35,315 bases of DNA from an uncultured Clostridia bacterium (GCA_947631055.1 CANRJZ010000003.1:1-35315), one strand, 5' to 3'. Shown: positions 1-8,314, counted from the stretch's first letter. The notes: generated by a model from the sequence alone, not told the origin. Numbers and translations are program-made.

Positions 1-339
1 AGGGGCAAGGATCAGAGCTACTGCGTTCTGATAGCCGGCACTCTTACCGAAGAATCCCGCCGCCGGCTCGAAATAATGACAAAGACGTCGGACGGATTTG
101 AGATATCCGAATATGATCTCAGAATGAGAGGTGCGGGCGATTTCTTCGGGAGCCGTCAGCATGGACTTCCCGACCTGAAGATAGCCGATATCGCAGCGGA
201 CAGGGAACTTCTTGCCGATTGCCGTAGAGCCGCCGGAGAGCTGCTGACAAGGAGTCCTGATCTGTCGGCGTATCCGGAACTGAAAAAAGAGACCGAGGAG
301 CTTTTTTCACGCAGCAACAATGCCGCAGACGCTTTATGA
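1..339 (+). CDS. recG: ATP-dependent DNA helicase RecG, C-terminal fragment (5' truncated by window edge)
   Basis: Frame 1 open from base 1; SDGFEISEYDLRMRGAGDFFGSRQHGLPDLKIADI is the typical RecG C-terminal motif. Confidence 0.93.
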   Translation, partial: RGKDQSYCVLIAGTLTEESRRRLEIMTKTSDGFEISEYDLRMRGAGDFFGSRQHGLPDLKIADIAADRELLADCRRAAGELLTRSPDLSAYPELKKETEELFSRSNNAADAL

Positions 340-521
340 CCTCACTTGGGATCTAGGGCGCTCCTGCCTTTGGTGCGTTCATAAAAAATTAACAATAAAA
401 TTTTTATAGGAATGAAAAATTTATGCCTTTTCAGTTGTATTTATTACAGAAGATCATTTTTGTACCGGACAGCAAGACGTAATTTCTGCGCGGGCATTAC
501 TGCGCTCTTGGGGGAAATAAG

Positions 522-1055
522 ATGTATTCCGAGAATATTGCCGATCACGGCACCGATGGTTATATCCAGTACATTCTGGACACTTATTCCCAGACCATAA
601 TAAGGCTTTGCTATACTTATGTGCGGAATATCTTCGATGCCGAGGATATAGCGCAGGACGTTTTCGTATCTCTGCTTAAACGAGGGAAAGGCTTTGAAAG
701 TCCCGAACACGAAAAAGCATGGCTTCTGAGAACGGCTATAAACAAAAGTAAGAATCACCTTAGATCTGGCTGGATCACCAGAACGGTAAAACTGGATGAC
801 GCCGAACGATCCGAAACGGACGGCGGAGAAAATGAAAAAAGTGAGGTAATGGAAGCGGTCCTTTCACTTCCCGAAAAGTACCGCACCGTGATCCACCTGT
901 TTTATTACGACGGTTATTCAATAAAGGAAATATCCGCCATAGTCGGCAAAAAACCCGCTACAGTGGGTACGCTGCTGGCAAGAGGAAGGGCGCTTCTCAA
1001 AGAAATGATGATAGGAGGTTTTGATGAAGATGAGCAGGTCGATAAGGGATTATAA
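522..1055 (+). CDS. RNA polymerase sigma factor, sigma-70 family, ECF-type
   Basis: Region 2 (YVRNIFDAEDIAQDVFVSLL) and region 4 (LPEKYRTVIHLFYYDGYSIKEISAIVGKKPATVGTLLARGRALLKE). Confidence 0.92.
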   Translation: MYSENIADHGTDGYIQYILDTYSQTIIRLCYTYVRNIFDAEDIAQDVFVSLLKRGKGFESPEHEKAWLLRTAINKSKNHLRSGWITRTVKLDDAERSETDGGENEKSEVMEAVLSLPEKYRTVIHLFYYDGYSIKEISAIVGKKPATVGTLLARGRALLKEMMIGGFDEDEQVDKGL

Positions 1056-1995
1056 AGACGCTATGGACAGCGTTAAAATTTCAGACAGTTTCTATAAAAG
1101 GACCGAAAATCTTCTTAACGATCTTTCCGAAGATGAGATCGAAAAGAAACCTTTCAGCATCAGCAGAAACGTCACTGCCGGAATAATGGCGGCGGCAGCC
1201 TGCATAGTATGCGTTATAGGCATAAGGATAGTTATGGACGTCAGGGAAGACAATATAGGATCGGCTGCGGAAACGAGCCTTACAAAAATAACTACAGAGA
1301 TAACTACCGAAATATCAAGCGTGCCGGAACTTATAGATATACCGGAAGGTATTGACGACGCGTTCGTAGAAGCCGTGGCTGGAGATATGCCTACCCGGAC
1401 CGATGAAGATGCTGCTGAAGATTGTGCTGCTCCGGAGCTCAATATTCCGGGGAGAGATACTTCACAGCCGGACGCAGGCGCTTATATTTCAGGCAGCGGA
1501 ACACGTATCGAGATACCTTCGTCCGACGAGGAAAGTGAAAAGGCGGGTTATCCGGACATTTCGGTAAAAGGTACGGCAGATATCCCTCAGATCAAGGATA
1601 TCGGTCCGGAACAGGTGTATATTGACATAACGCCTTATTTCAATATGGACAGCATAGTCTCCGGCGAAGGGACAATAAGGAAAAACGGTCCGGATACGGA
1701 AGATATTATCGGATATCTGAAGGATATCGCGGCAAATGCCTCAGTGTCGGATAATTCGGGATTTACTTCGGTTTTTATGATACAGATAATTGACAATGAT
1801 TCGCGAGACGTCTTTTACAGCGTTTATGTCACAGACGACGGCAGAGCCGTTGTGACAAAACATTCCTCGCCTCAGGAAAGGACCACTTACAAGCTTGATG
1901 CGGATAAGTATGAGGCATTGGAAAAAGTTCTTTTCCTTCAATTCGGAGAAGATGATGATTATGAATTCTTCAAGAGCCTTGTAGGAGGCAAATGA
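1024..1995 (+). CDS. Single-pass membrane protein, probable anti-sigma factor partner of the ECF sigma
   Basis: Starts inside the 3' end of the sigma gene (AGGAGG then ATG at 1024); short basic N-terminus, one TM (GIMAAAACIVCVIGIRIVM), long acidic extracellular region. Confidence 0.65.
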   Translation: MKMSRSIRDYKDAMDSVKISDSFYKRTENLLNDLSEDEIEKKPFSISRNVTAGIMAAAACIVCVIGIRIVMDVREDNIGSAAETSLTKITTEITTEISSVPELIDIPEGIDDAFVEAVAGDMPTRTDEDAAEDCAAPELNIPGRDTSQPDAGAYISGSGTRIEIPSSDEESEKAGYPDISVKGTADIPQIKDIGPEQVYIDITPYFNMDSIVSGEGTIRKNGPDTEDIIGYLKDIAANASVSDNSGFTSVFMIQIIDNDSRDVFYSVYVTDDGRAVVTKHSSPQERTTYKLDADKYEALEKVLFLQFGEDDDYEFFKSLVGGK

Positions 1996-2017
1996 CAGCA
2001 GACATAATTATATGCAG

Positions 2018-2084
2018 CCGGATCGGTAAGCCGTGCCCCCAAGCGGTTTATCCGGTTGAAATAGATCTCAGGTAAAGCTCCTGA
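2018..2084 (+). ncRNA. Possible structured RNA / 3'UTR element upstream of terminator
   Basis: CCGGAT/ATCCGG and AAGCCG/CGGTTT nested stem (2018-2055), then TCAGG-TAAAGCT-CCTGA hairpin (2068-2084), then strong terminator. Confidence 0.3.
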
Positions 2085-2085
2085 C

Positions 2086-2124
2086 AAAAAACGTTCCTGT
2101 GCGTGCCGTGCGGGAACGTTTTTT
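2086..2124. terminator. Rho-independent terminator (bidirectional)
   Basis: AAAAAACGTTCC ... GGAACGTTTTTT, 12-bp perfect stem with A and T tracts. Confidence 0.88.
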
Positions 2125-2229
2125 CTCAGACGGCCGCGGCGCCGCAAAATATTGATTTTTTGTGCATTATTTTATAATTATAATGTATATTTTTTTGCAA
2201 AAATTTGTATAATACCATTTGTAAACCGG

Positions 2230-2428
2230 TTTTCAACACCCCCGATCCCCCTAAATACCCTATGCTTTAAACTTTTTCCACCGCGTTTTCAACATTTTTT
2301 ACTAATAAACAGGCTTTGCACAGCGTTTTCCACATTTTTATAATTACATATGGTATAGAATACCCTTAAAATGGCTATAATACTGACAGCAAGGTTTGTT
2401 CCCGAACTGTGGAAAATATGGTTGAAAA
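2230..2428. promoter_or_regulatory. Cluster of DnaA-box-like 9-mers (TTTTC[CA]ACA)
   Basis: TTTTCAACA 2230-2238; TTTTCCACC 2274-2282; TTTTCAACA 2286-2294; TTTTCCACA 2326-2334; TGTGGAAAA 2409-2417 (reverse); GGTTGAAAA 2420-2428 (reverse). Confidence 0.5.
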
Positions 2429-2512
2429 CAGGCTCGGATCTTGTAAAAAGGCAGGTTTTGGGCAGTTTTACGGTCGGCGGGATATTATCTTGGCGGAAAA
2501 TGAAAGGAGAAA

Positions 2513-2544
2513 TACAGGATATGGAAATTATACCATATCCTGTA
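2513..2544. repeat. Perfect 12-bp inverted repeat, 8-nt loop
   Basis: TACAGGATATGG-AAATTATA-CCATATCCTGTA. Confidence 0.85.
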
Positions 2545-2554
2545 ATGTGCCGAT

Positions 2555-2812
2555 ATGATAAAAGGAATAAACAGAAGAGTTGTAGAGATCACCAGCACCG
2601 ACAATGATTATTTTGAAAAAGCAGTGCTTTATGTCAAGTCGGATAAAGGAGATGTTTCTACGGCAAGACTCGAAGAGGAGGCAAGAGAATACATGGGCAG
2701 ACTTGCTCCGCGGAATTACCGCAGGCAGATACCTCTTGCCCTGAAGATCGGAGCGGCTGCCGCTTCAGCCGCCGCCCTTACGCTGCTTATCTACCTGCTG
2801 ATATGTCTTTAA
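2555..2812 (+). CDS. Small uncharacterised protein with C-terminal transmembrane helix
   Basis: MIKGINRRVVEITSTDNDYFEKAVLYVKSD... and C-terminal TM (ALTLLIYLLICL). Confidence 0.7.
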   Translation: MIKGINRRVVEITSTDNDYFEKAVLYVKSDKGDVSTARLEEEAREYMGRLAPRNYRRQIPLALKIGAAAASAAALTLLIYLLICL

Positions 2813-2888
2813 AATTTCCGGATAAGGACCAAAATGGTCTTTGTCCGGAAAAATTTTTAAAAATTTACATAAAAATTTTGCAAAAACA

Positions 2889-2917
2889 TTGTGTTTTCAA
2901 GTAAAATATGATATAAT
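2889..2917 (+). promoter_or_regulatory. Sigma-A-type promoter for rlmB
   Basis: TTGTGT-N17-TATAAT. Confidence 0.55.
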
Positions 2918-2952
2918 CATAATAAGTATGTATATGTCATATGGAGGTCATT

Positions 2953-3780
2953 ATGCCATATCCGGAGAAAAAATATCGCAGGAATGATCCCGAAAGCCGT
3001 ATCCGCCGTTCAGATCAGCAAAACGGCGTTAAGGAAGAAAACGGCGGGGCTTCGCTCATAATCGGACGAAATCCGGTGATAGAGGCTCTCAAAGCGGGAA
3101 AAAGCATAAATACGGTCTATGTCAGCGGAGAAGGCGGGAGCCTCGGTCTTATCTGCCGTATGGCAAGAGAAAAAGGCATAGTCGTCAAACAAACCACCGA
3201 TGCAAAGCTTTCCGAAATGTGCGGGGGAGCTTCCCATCAGGGGGCGGCAGCAAGCGGCGCGTGCGCCGAATATATTACGGTGGAAGAACTTCTTGAGATA
3301 TCGGAAAAAAAAGGCACAAAGCCTTTTATCATAATATGTGACGAAATTGAAGATCCTCATAATCTGGGTGCGGTCATCAGAACTGCCGAGGCGGCGGGAG
3401 CCGACGGGATAATTATTCCTAAACGGAGAAGCGCAGCCCTTACGGAAACGGTTTTCAAAACTTCCGCAGGAGCGGCAAGCTGGCTGCCGGTGGCAAGAAC
3501 GGCAAATATACCCGCAGCGATCGATCTTCTCAAAAAACATGGACTGTGGATATACGGAACGGATGCGTCCGGAGATGATTACACATCTTCGGATATGACG
3601 GGGAGCCTTGGACTTGTAATAGGTTCGGAAGGCTTCGGAATGGGAAGGCTCGTCAGAGAAAAATGTGATTTTCTGCTTAAACTTCCCATGTACGGAAAAA
3701 TAACTTCCCTGAACGCTTCGGTAGCGGCGGGAATATTTATGTATGAAGTCGTAAGACAGCGCGCAGCGCAAATAAAATAA
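2953..3780 (+). CDS. rlmB: 23S rRNA (guanosine-2'-O-)-methyltransferase, TrmH/SpoU family
   Basis: IIGRNPVIEALKAGKSINTVYV; LGAVIRTAEAAGADGIIIPKRRS; LGLVIGSEGFGMGRLVREKCDFLLKLPMYGKITSLNASVAAGI. GGAGG at 2942-2946 favours ATG 2953 over 2941. Confidence 0.92.
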   Translation: MPYPEKKYRRNDPESRIRRSDQQNGVKEENGGASLIIGRNPVIEALKAGKSINTVYVSGEGGSLGLICRMAREKGIVVKQTTDAKLSEMCGGASHQGAAASGACAEYITVEELLEISEKKGTKPFIIICDEIEDPHNLGAVIRTAEAAGADGIIIPKRRSAALTETVFKTSAGAASWLPVARTANIPAAIDLLKKHGLWIYGTDASGDDYTSSDMTGSLGLVIGSEGFGMGRLVREKCDFLLKLPMYGKITSLNASVAAGIFMYEVVRQRAAQIK

Positions 3781-3794
3781 GGGAGGAACCGGAT

Positions 3795-6677
3795 TTGGCT
3801 GACGGTAAATACTCGCTTGATGATATTCTTAACGAATATTCTTCCGGAAGAAGTGTAGGATCGGGTAATAATATCGATGTTGACGACATTCTTGGCAGCT
3901 ATGAGAAAAAAAGTGCAGGGAATTCTCCGGAGTCCGTACCTGAAACTCATGCGGATAAGGAAAAGATCTCGCTTCACAATACGGATATCTTCAACAGTGT
4001 AAATTCCAGATATGACGAAACGGGGATAACTTATCAGCAGGAAGACGCCGGACCCGCTGAGATCCCCGCTGCGGAAAAAGAAGAAAAGCTTTCCTCCGGA
4101 CAGGTCCGCCCGATAAAAACAGTCAGGGCAGCCAAGTCTTCGGACGACGCTTTTGAAAAAAAGTATGAACGCCTTTCTGAGGCAATAACGGCAGTAAAGG
4201 ACAGAACACCGTCGGATGCGTATGTTCCGCAGCCAAAGCCGGACAGATCTTTTTCGGAAAAGTTCGAGCAGACAGATCTTTACGGCGATGAGGAAGAAGA
4301 ACGCGATACCGGCGAGATAAGGGAAGATATCAGACAGGGGATACGTTCGCTTTTCGGCAAAAAGGAAAACAAAAGACATGAGACCCCGCAGACTCCCGCT
4401 GCTCCGGAACCGCCTATACAAAGCGCGGGAGCGGGAAATAATACGCCTTTGGAAGATCCTTTTGAAAAATATTCCTCTATAGCGGAAAAGGATCTTGACG
4501 ATATATTGAACGAATATTCCGAAACGGAAAAGAAAAACAATAAAAAAGAAAGTTCGCAGATGACCCTTCATAAGGGCATAACAGATCTTTTTACAAGACT
4601 TATCCCTAAATCAGACGGATCTGAAGTATCGGGAAATACCGAGTTGCTTGACGGAATGATGAAGGCAAAGAAGGAACGTATTTCCCGCACACAGCATGTT
4701 GCTCCGATAGAACGCAGGAGCATATCCGATATAGATCTTAATCTTGAGGATAAAATAATGTCCGATACCGGAAATATTCCGGCGGACGGTGAGCAGAGCG
4801 AGATCGAAAAGATAAATGCTCTTAAAGAACGCCGCAGCAAAAAGATAAAGGATTTTGTCCTTGTGGGCGAAGAGGAGGACGTTTCCGGCGAAGAGACGGA
4901 GGAAGAAGAACAGGCAAGAGTCATAGATGATTTTGAAAGCTTTGAGGACGCGCCGTCCATAGCCCATGATATTGCCCAGCTTAAAGGAAGCCTGCTGTTA
5001 AGGCTTATAGTGCTGGTGATATGCTTTGCGGTAAGTATGTACATAGCGCTGGCAAATGATAATCAGGGACTTCCGATAATGGAAATGCTGAATAAGCGCA
5101 GTCAGACGAATACATATCTTTTTGTAAACGCCATAATAGGATTGTTTGCGGCATTTTCAAGCTATACGGTCATATCCTGCGGACTTTCAAAGATAGTTTC
5201 GCTGAAAGCGGACTGCGACAGCCTTTGCGCGGTGTCTATAGTTACGTCGATAGCTTCGGCTATGATAATGTTTGCAAACACCAATCTTATCAGAGGAAGT
5301 TTTGCGCATGTCTATATACCTGTAGCAATAGCCTCGCTGGTGTTCAATACGGTCGGTAAGCTTCTGATAGTCGGAAGGACGCAGAAGAGCTTCCGGTTCG
5401 TTTCGGAAAGCGGTGACAAGTATGCACTGTTCCGCGTTGAAGACGAGGAAACGGCACAGAATTTCACAAGAGGCGCGCTGAACGATTTTCCTAAACTGGC
5501 GTCAATGAGAAAGACCGAGTTCCTGTCGGAATTCTTAAAGACATCATATGCCAGCGACAGTATGGACAGGTTCTGCCGGATATTCACGCCTGCCGTGATG
5601 ATAGCGGCTGCCATAATAGGCGTGGTAGCCGGTATACTCGGAAAAACTGAGCACGGTCCTTCGTCGGTCTATATAGGCATATCGGTATTTGTGGGAATAA
5701 TAACCATATGCACCGGTTTTTCAACGATGCTGACGGTCAATCTTCCTATGTACAGAGCGTCTAAGAAGAATGCCGAAACGCAGGGAGTTATCCTTGGCTT
5801 TGACTGCATAGATGAATTTTCTGAGACGAACAGCGTACTTATAGATGCGGAACAGCTTTTCCCGCAGGGAAGCGTAAAGCTTTCTGCGATAAAGGTATTT
5901 TCCGATACGAGGATAGACGAGGCGATAGTTGAAGCGGCAAGCCTTACCACTCAGGCGGGAAGCATACTAAAGAATATGTTCTATGATATAATCGGCGGCA
6001 AGACAGAACTTCTTGATCCCGTTGAAAGTTATATTTTTGAAGATTCTATGGGACTTTGCGGCTGGATAAACAACAAGAGGGTGCTTTTGGGCAACAGGGA
6101 ACTTATGGTGAACCACAGCATAGACGGTATGCCTCCTCTTTCAAAGGAAAAGGAATACACCAGTTCGGGAAGATATGCCGTTTATCTTTCCATATCGGGC
6201 GAATTGTCGGCGATGTTCCTTGTGGAAATGACTCCGACAATGGAAGTAATGCGGTCGCTTCAGGAACTCCAGAAAAACAATGTTTATGTTATGATACGTT
6301 CTGTAGATTCGCTGGTGTCCATAAGCCGTCTTTCGGAATTTTTTGATGTTTCTCCCGAATATCTGAAGCTTGTGCCGTTCCGCGTACATGAGCAGTTCAG
6401 GGAGATAACGGAATATCAGGTAGAGCAGAAAGCAACGCTTGCATGTTCGGGAAAATTCTCTGCGGCGGCGTCATTGATACTTAGCTGTATACATATGCGC
6501 GGCACTATAGCTATGGGGATAGGCTTGCAGGCGGTATCTATGCTTCTCGGAGTGCTGATATGCCTTGTTATGGTGGTGCTCAATAGTTTTCAGGAACTTT
6601 CTGCGAGCATGATAATGACTTACAATATAATTTTTACAATGGTGCTGGTGATATTCCAGTTTATCAGAAAGAATTGA
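3795..6677 (+). CDS. Degenerate P-type-ATPase-like membrane protein (pseudo-ATPase) with long low-complexity N-terminal region
   Basis: TTG start with GGGAGG 8 nt upstream; C-terminal half follows P-type ATPase order (TM, P-domain position VLIDAEQLF, N-domain-like GLCGWINNKRVLLGNRELMV, VYLSISGELSAMFLVEMTPTMEVMRSLQEL, TM pair) but catalytic motifs are not conserved. Confidence 0.75.
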   Translation: MADGKYSLDDILNEYSSGRSVGSGNNIDVDDILGSYEKKSAGNSPESVPETHADKEKISLHNTDIFNSVNSRYDETGITYQQEDAGPAEIPAAEKEEKLSSGQVRPIKTVRAAKSSDDAFEKKYERLSEAITAVKDRTPSDAYVPQPKPDRSFSEKFEQTDLYGDEEEERDTGEIREDIRQGIRSLFGKKENKRHETPQTPAAPEPPIQSAGAGNNTPLEDPFEKYSSIAEKDLDDILNEYSETEKKNNKKESSQMTLHKGITDLFTRLIPKSDGSEVSGNTELLDGMMKAKKERISRTQHVAPIERRSISDIDLNLEDKIMSDTGNIPADGEQSEIEKINALKERRSKKIKDFVLVGEEEDVSGEETEEEEQARVIDDFESFEDAPSIAHDIAQLKGSLLLRLIVLVICFAVSMYIALANDNQGLPIMEMLNKRSQTNTYLFVNAIIGLFAAFSSYTVISCGLSKIVSLKADCDSLCAVSIVTSIASAMIMFANTNLIRGSFAHVYIPVAIASLVFNTVGKLLIVGRTQKSFRFVSESGDKYALFRVEDEETAQNFTRGALNDFPKLASMRKTEFLSEFLKTSYASDSMDRFCRIFTPAVMIAAAIIGVVAGILGKTEHGPSSVYIGISVFVGIITICTGFSTMLTVNLPMYRASKKNAETQGVILGFDCIDEFSETNSVLIDAEQLFPQGSVKLSAIKVFSDTRIDEAIVEAASLTTQAGSILKNMFYDIIGGKTELLDPVESYIFEDSMGLCGWINNKRVLLGNRELMVNHSIDGMPPLSKEKEYTSSGRYAVYLSISGELSAMFLVEMTPTMEVMRSLQELQKNNVYVMIRSVDSLVSISRLSEFFDVSPEYLKLVPFRVHEQFREITEYQVEQKATLACSGKFSAAASLILSCIHMRGTIAMGIGLQAVSMLLGVLICLVMVVLNSFQELSASMIMTYNIIFTMVLVIFQFIRKN

Positions 6678-6753
6678 TATGATAGGCGGTTTTTGCGGAG
6701 CGATGTGGGTATATGTATCCGCAGATCGGTGTATAAAATAGTATTATAAAAGC

Positions 6754-6785
6754 AGCAGACCGAACCGGATCCGGTTCGGTCTGCT
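6754..6785. terminator. Bidirectional terminator between convergent genes
   Basis: AGCAGACCGAACCGGATCCGGTTCGGTCTGCT, 32-nt perfect palindrome followed by TTTTA and preceded by ATAAA. Confidence 0.85.
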
Positions 6786-6794
6786 TTTATGCTG

Positions 6795-7154
6795 TTATTT
6801 TTCCTTCGATCTGAATATGAGCGCAACAGCAAGTCCGAAAAGTATTGCCGCAGTGATACCGCCTGCCGCTCCGGTAAGTCCTCCGGTCAGGACGCCTATA
6901 AAACCTCTTTCGTCTACGGCTTGCTGAACTCCTTCTACAAGAATATTGCCAAAACCCGTCAGCGGAACACTTGCCCCTGCTCCCGCAAGATCAACGAGAG
7001 GTCTGTACAAGCCGAATGCTCCGAGTATCACTCCGGCTACAACATACGAAACAAGTATCCTTGCCGGCGTCAGTTTAGTGTAGTCGATAAGCGTTTGTCC
7101 TATGGCGCAAAGCACTCCGCCGATAACAAACGCCCATAAATAATTCATAAACAT
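6795..7154 (-). CDS. spoVAE: Stage V sporulation protein AE
   Basis: FMNYLWAFVIGGVLCAIGQTLIDYTKLTPARILVSYVVAGVILGAFGLYRPLVDLAGAGASVPLTGFG. Confidence 0.92.
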   Translation of the reverse strand: MFMNYLWAFVIGGVLCAIGQTLIDYTKLTPARILVSYVVAGVILGAFGLYRPLVDLAGAGASVPLTGFGNILVEGVQQAVDERGFIGVLTGGLTGAAGGITAAILFGLAVALIFRSKEK

Positions 7155-7173
7155 TTGCATTCCTCCATAAAAA

Positions 7174-8205
7174 TTATTTTTTTCCGCCGGAACTGCTTTC
7201 GGCAGAAATAAATACGGCATGCGATATTGACGGTATGCTTTCCCCCTGCTGAGAAGCGGTGGGTGACATAAGCGCTCCCGTCGCACAAAAAAGTATATTT
7301 TTCATCTCGCCGGTGCGTATCTTAGGAAGGAAATATCCGCACAGCACAGATGCCGAACAGCCGCACCCCGATCCTCCGGCATGAACGTCCTGCGCTTCAA
7401 GATCGAACATCATCATTCCGCAGTCACGGTGCTGCGACGATATGTCGATCCCTTCGCTGAGCAGAAGTTCCAGAAGAAGGCTGCTCCCGATCTTTCCAAG
7501 ATCGCCGGTTATGACAGCGTCAAGATCCGACGGTTCCATAGCAGTGTCATGCAGAAACGTCTTTATTACATAAGCCGCTGCGGGCGCCATAGCTGCTCCC
7601 ATATTGTTTGCGTCGGTAACTCCCATATCGACTATCTTGCCTATCGTAACAGCTCGTATGAAAGGGGAGGTAGTCTTGGGGGACACGATAACGGCTCCCG
7701 ATGCGGTGCATGTCCATTGTGCTGTGGGAGTCCTGACCGAACCGTATGACAGGGGAAAGCGAAACTGCCTTTCAGCCGTACAGAAATGCGATGAAGTTAC
7801 TGCCGCCACATTCCCTCCAAGACCGCTGTCTGTCATAAGCGCGGAAAGTACCAGTCCTTCCGACATAGTTGAACAGGCTCCGTACAGACCGAAAAGCGGG
7901 ATATCAAGATCTCTGAGCCCGTAAGTAGAACTGATGCACTGATTTAACAGATCGCCTGCAAACATATAGTCTACTTCGCTGTTGGATATCCCGGCTTTTG
8001 AAACGGCTCTTGTAACAGTGCGCTTCATCAGCTCGCTTTCCGCCTGTTCCCACGTTTTCTGACCGAAATAGGGATCTGGTTCTATGTCGTCAAAATATTC
8101 TGCCAGCGGTCCTTCGCCTTCTTTTTTTCCTACGGTCGATGAAAAACTCTTTATTGTCGGAGGAGTGTCCATAATAAACGTGTTCCTTGAAATTTTTTTT
8201 GCCAT
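7174..8205 (-). CDS. spoVAD: Stage V sporulation protein AD (thiolase-like fold)
   Basis: NTFIMDTPPTIKSFSSTVGKKEGEGPLAEYFD; AGDLLNQCISSTYGLRDLDIPLFGLYGACSTMSEGLVLS; AAGGAG SD upstream of start at 8205. Confidence 0.93.
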   Translation of the reverse strand: MAKKISRNTFIMDTPPTIKSFSSTVGKKEGEGPLAEYFDDIEPDPYFGQKTWEQAESELMKRTVTRAVSKAGISNSEVDYMFAGDLLNQCISSTYGLRDLDIPLFGLYGACSTMSEGLVLSALMTDSGLGGNVAAVTSSHFCTAERQFRFPLSYGSVRTPTAQWTCTASGAVIVSPKTTSPFIRAVTIGKIVDMGVTDANNMGAAMAPAAAYVIKTFLHDTAMEPSDLDAVITGDLGKIGSSLLLELLLSEGIDISSQHRDCGMMMFDLEAQDVHAGGSGCGCSASVLCGYFLPKIRTGEMKNILFCATGALMSPTASQQGESIPSISHAVFISAESSSGGKK

Positions 8206-8314
8206 AATAAGGCTCCTTTTTTGATCGTTTCTTTTAGTTTTCCTGAAAAATGCGCAGTTATTCAGACAGCGTGAGATCTTTTGCACAGTCTGCTGCCTGC
8301 GGTATGTGATAAAA

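Noticed and set aside
444-521. ECF-type autoregulated promoter (TGTACC...CGTA) upstream of the sigma gene
   Set aside because: Spacing between the two elements (~11 nt) is too short for a -35/-10 pair.
2150-2430. Chromosomal oriC
   Set aside because: DnaA-box-like cluster is real, but no dnaA/dnaN/gyr genes nearby and genes are co-oriented across the region; kept only as a DnaA-binding-site candidate.
3579-4571. 330-aa minus-strand ORF antisense to rlmB and the pseudo-ATPase gene
   Set aside because: Translation is Phe/Arg-rich, a typical shadow of Glu/Lys-rich coding on the other strand; the + strand genes explain the region.
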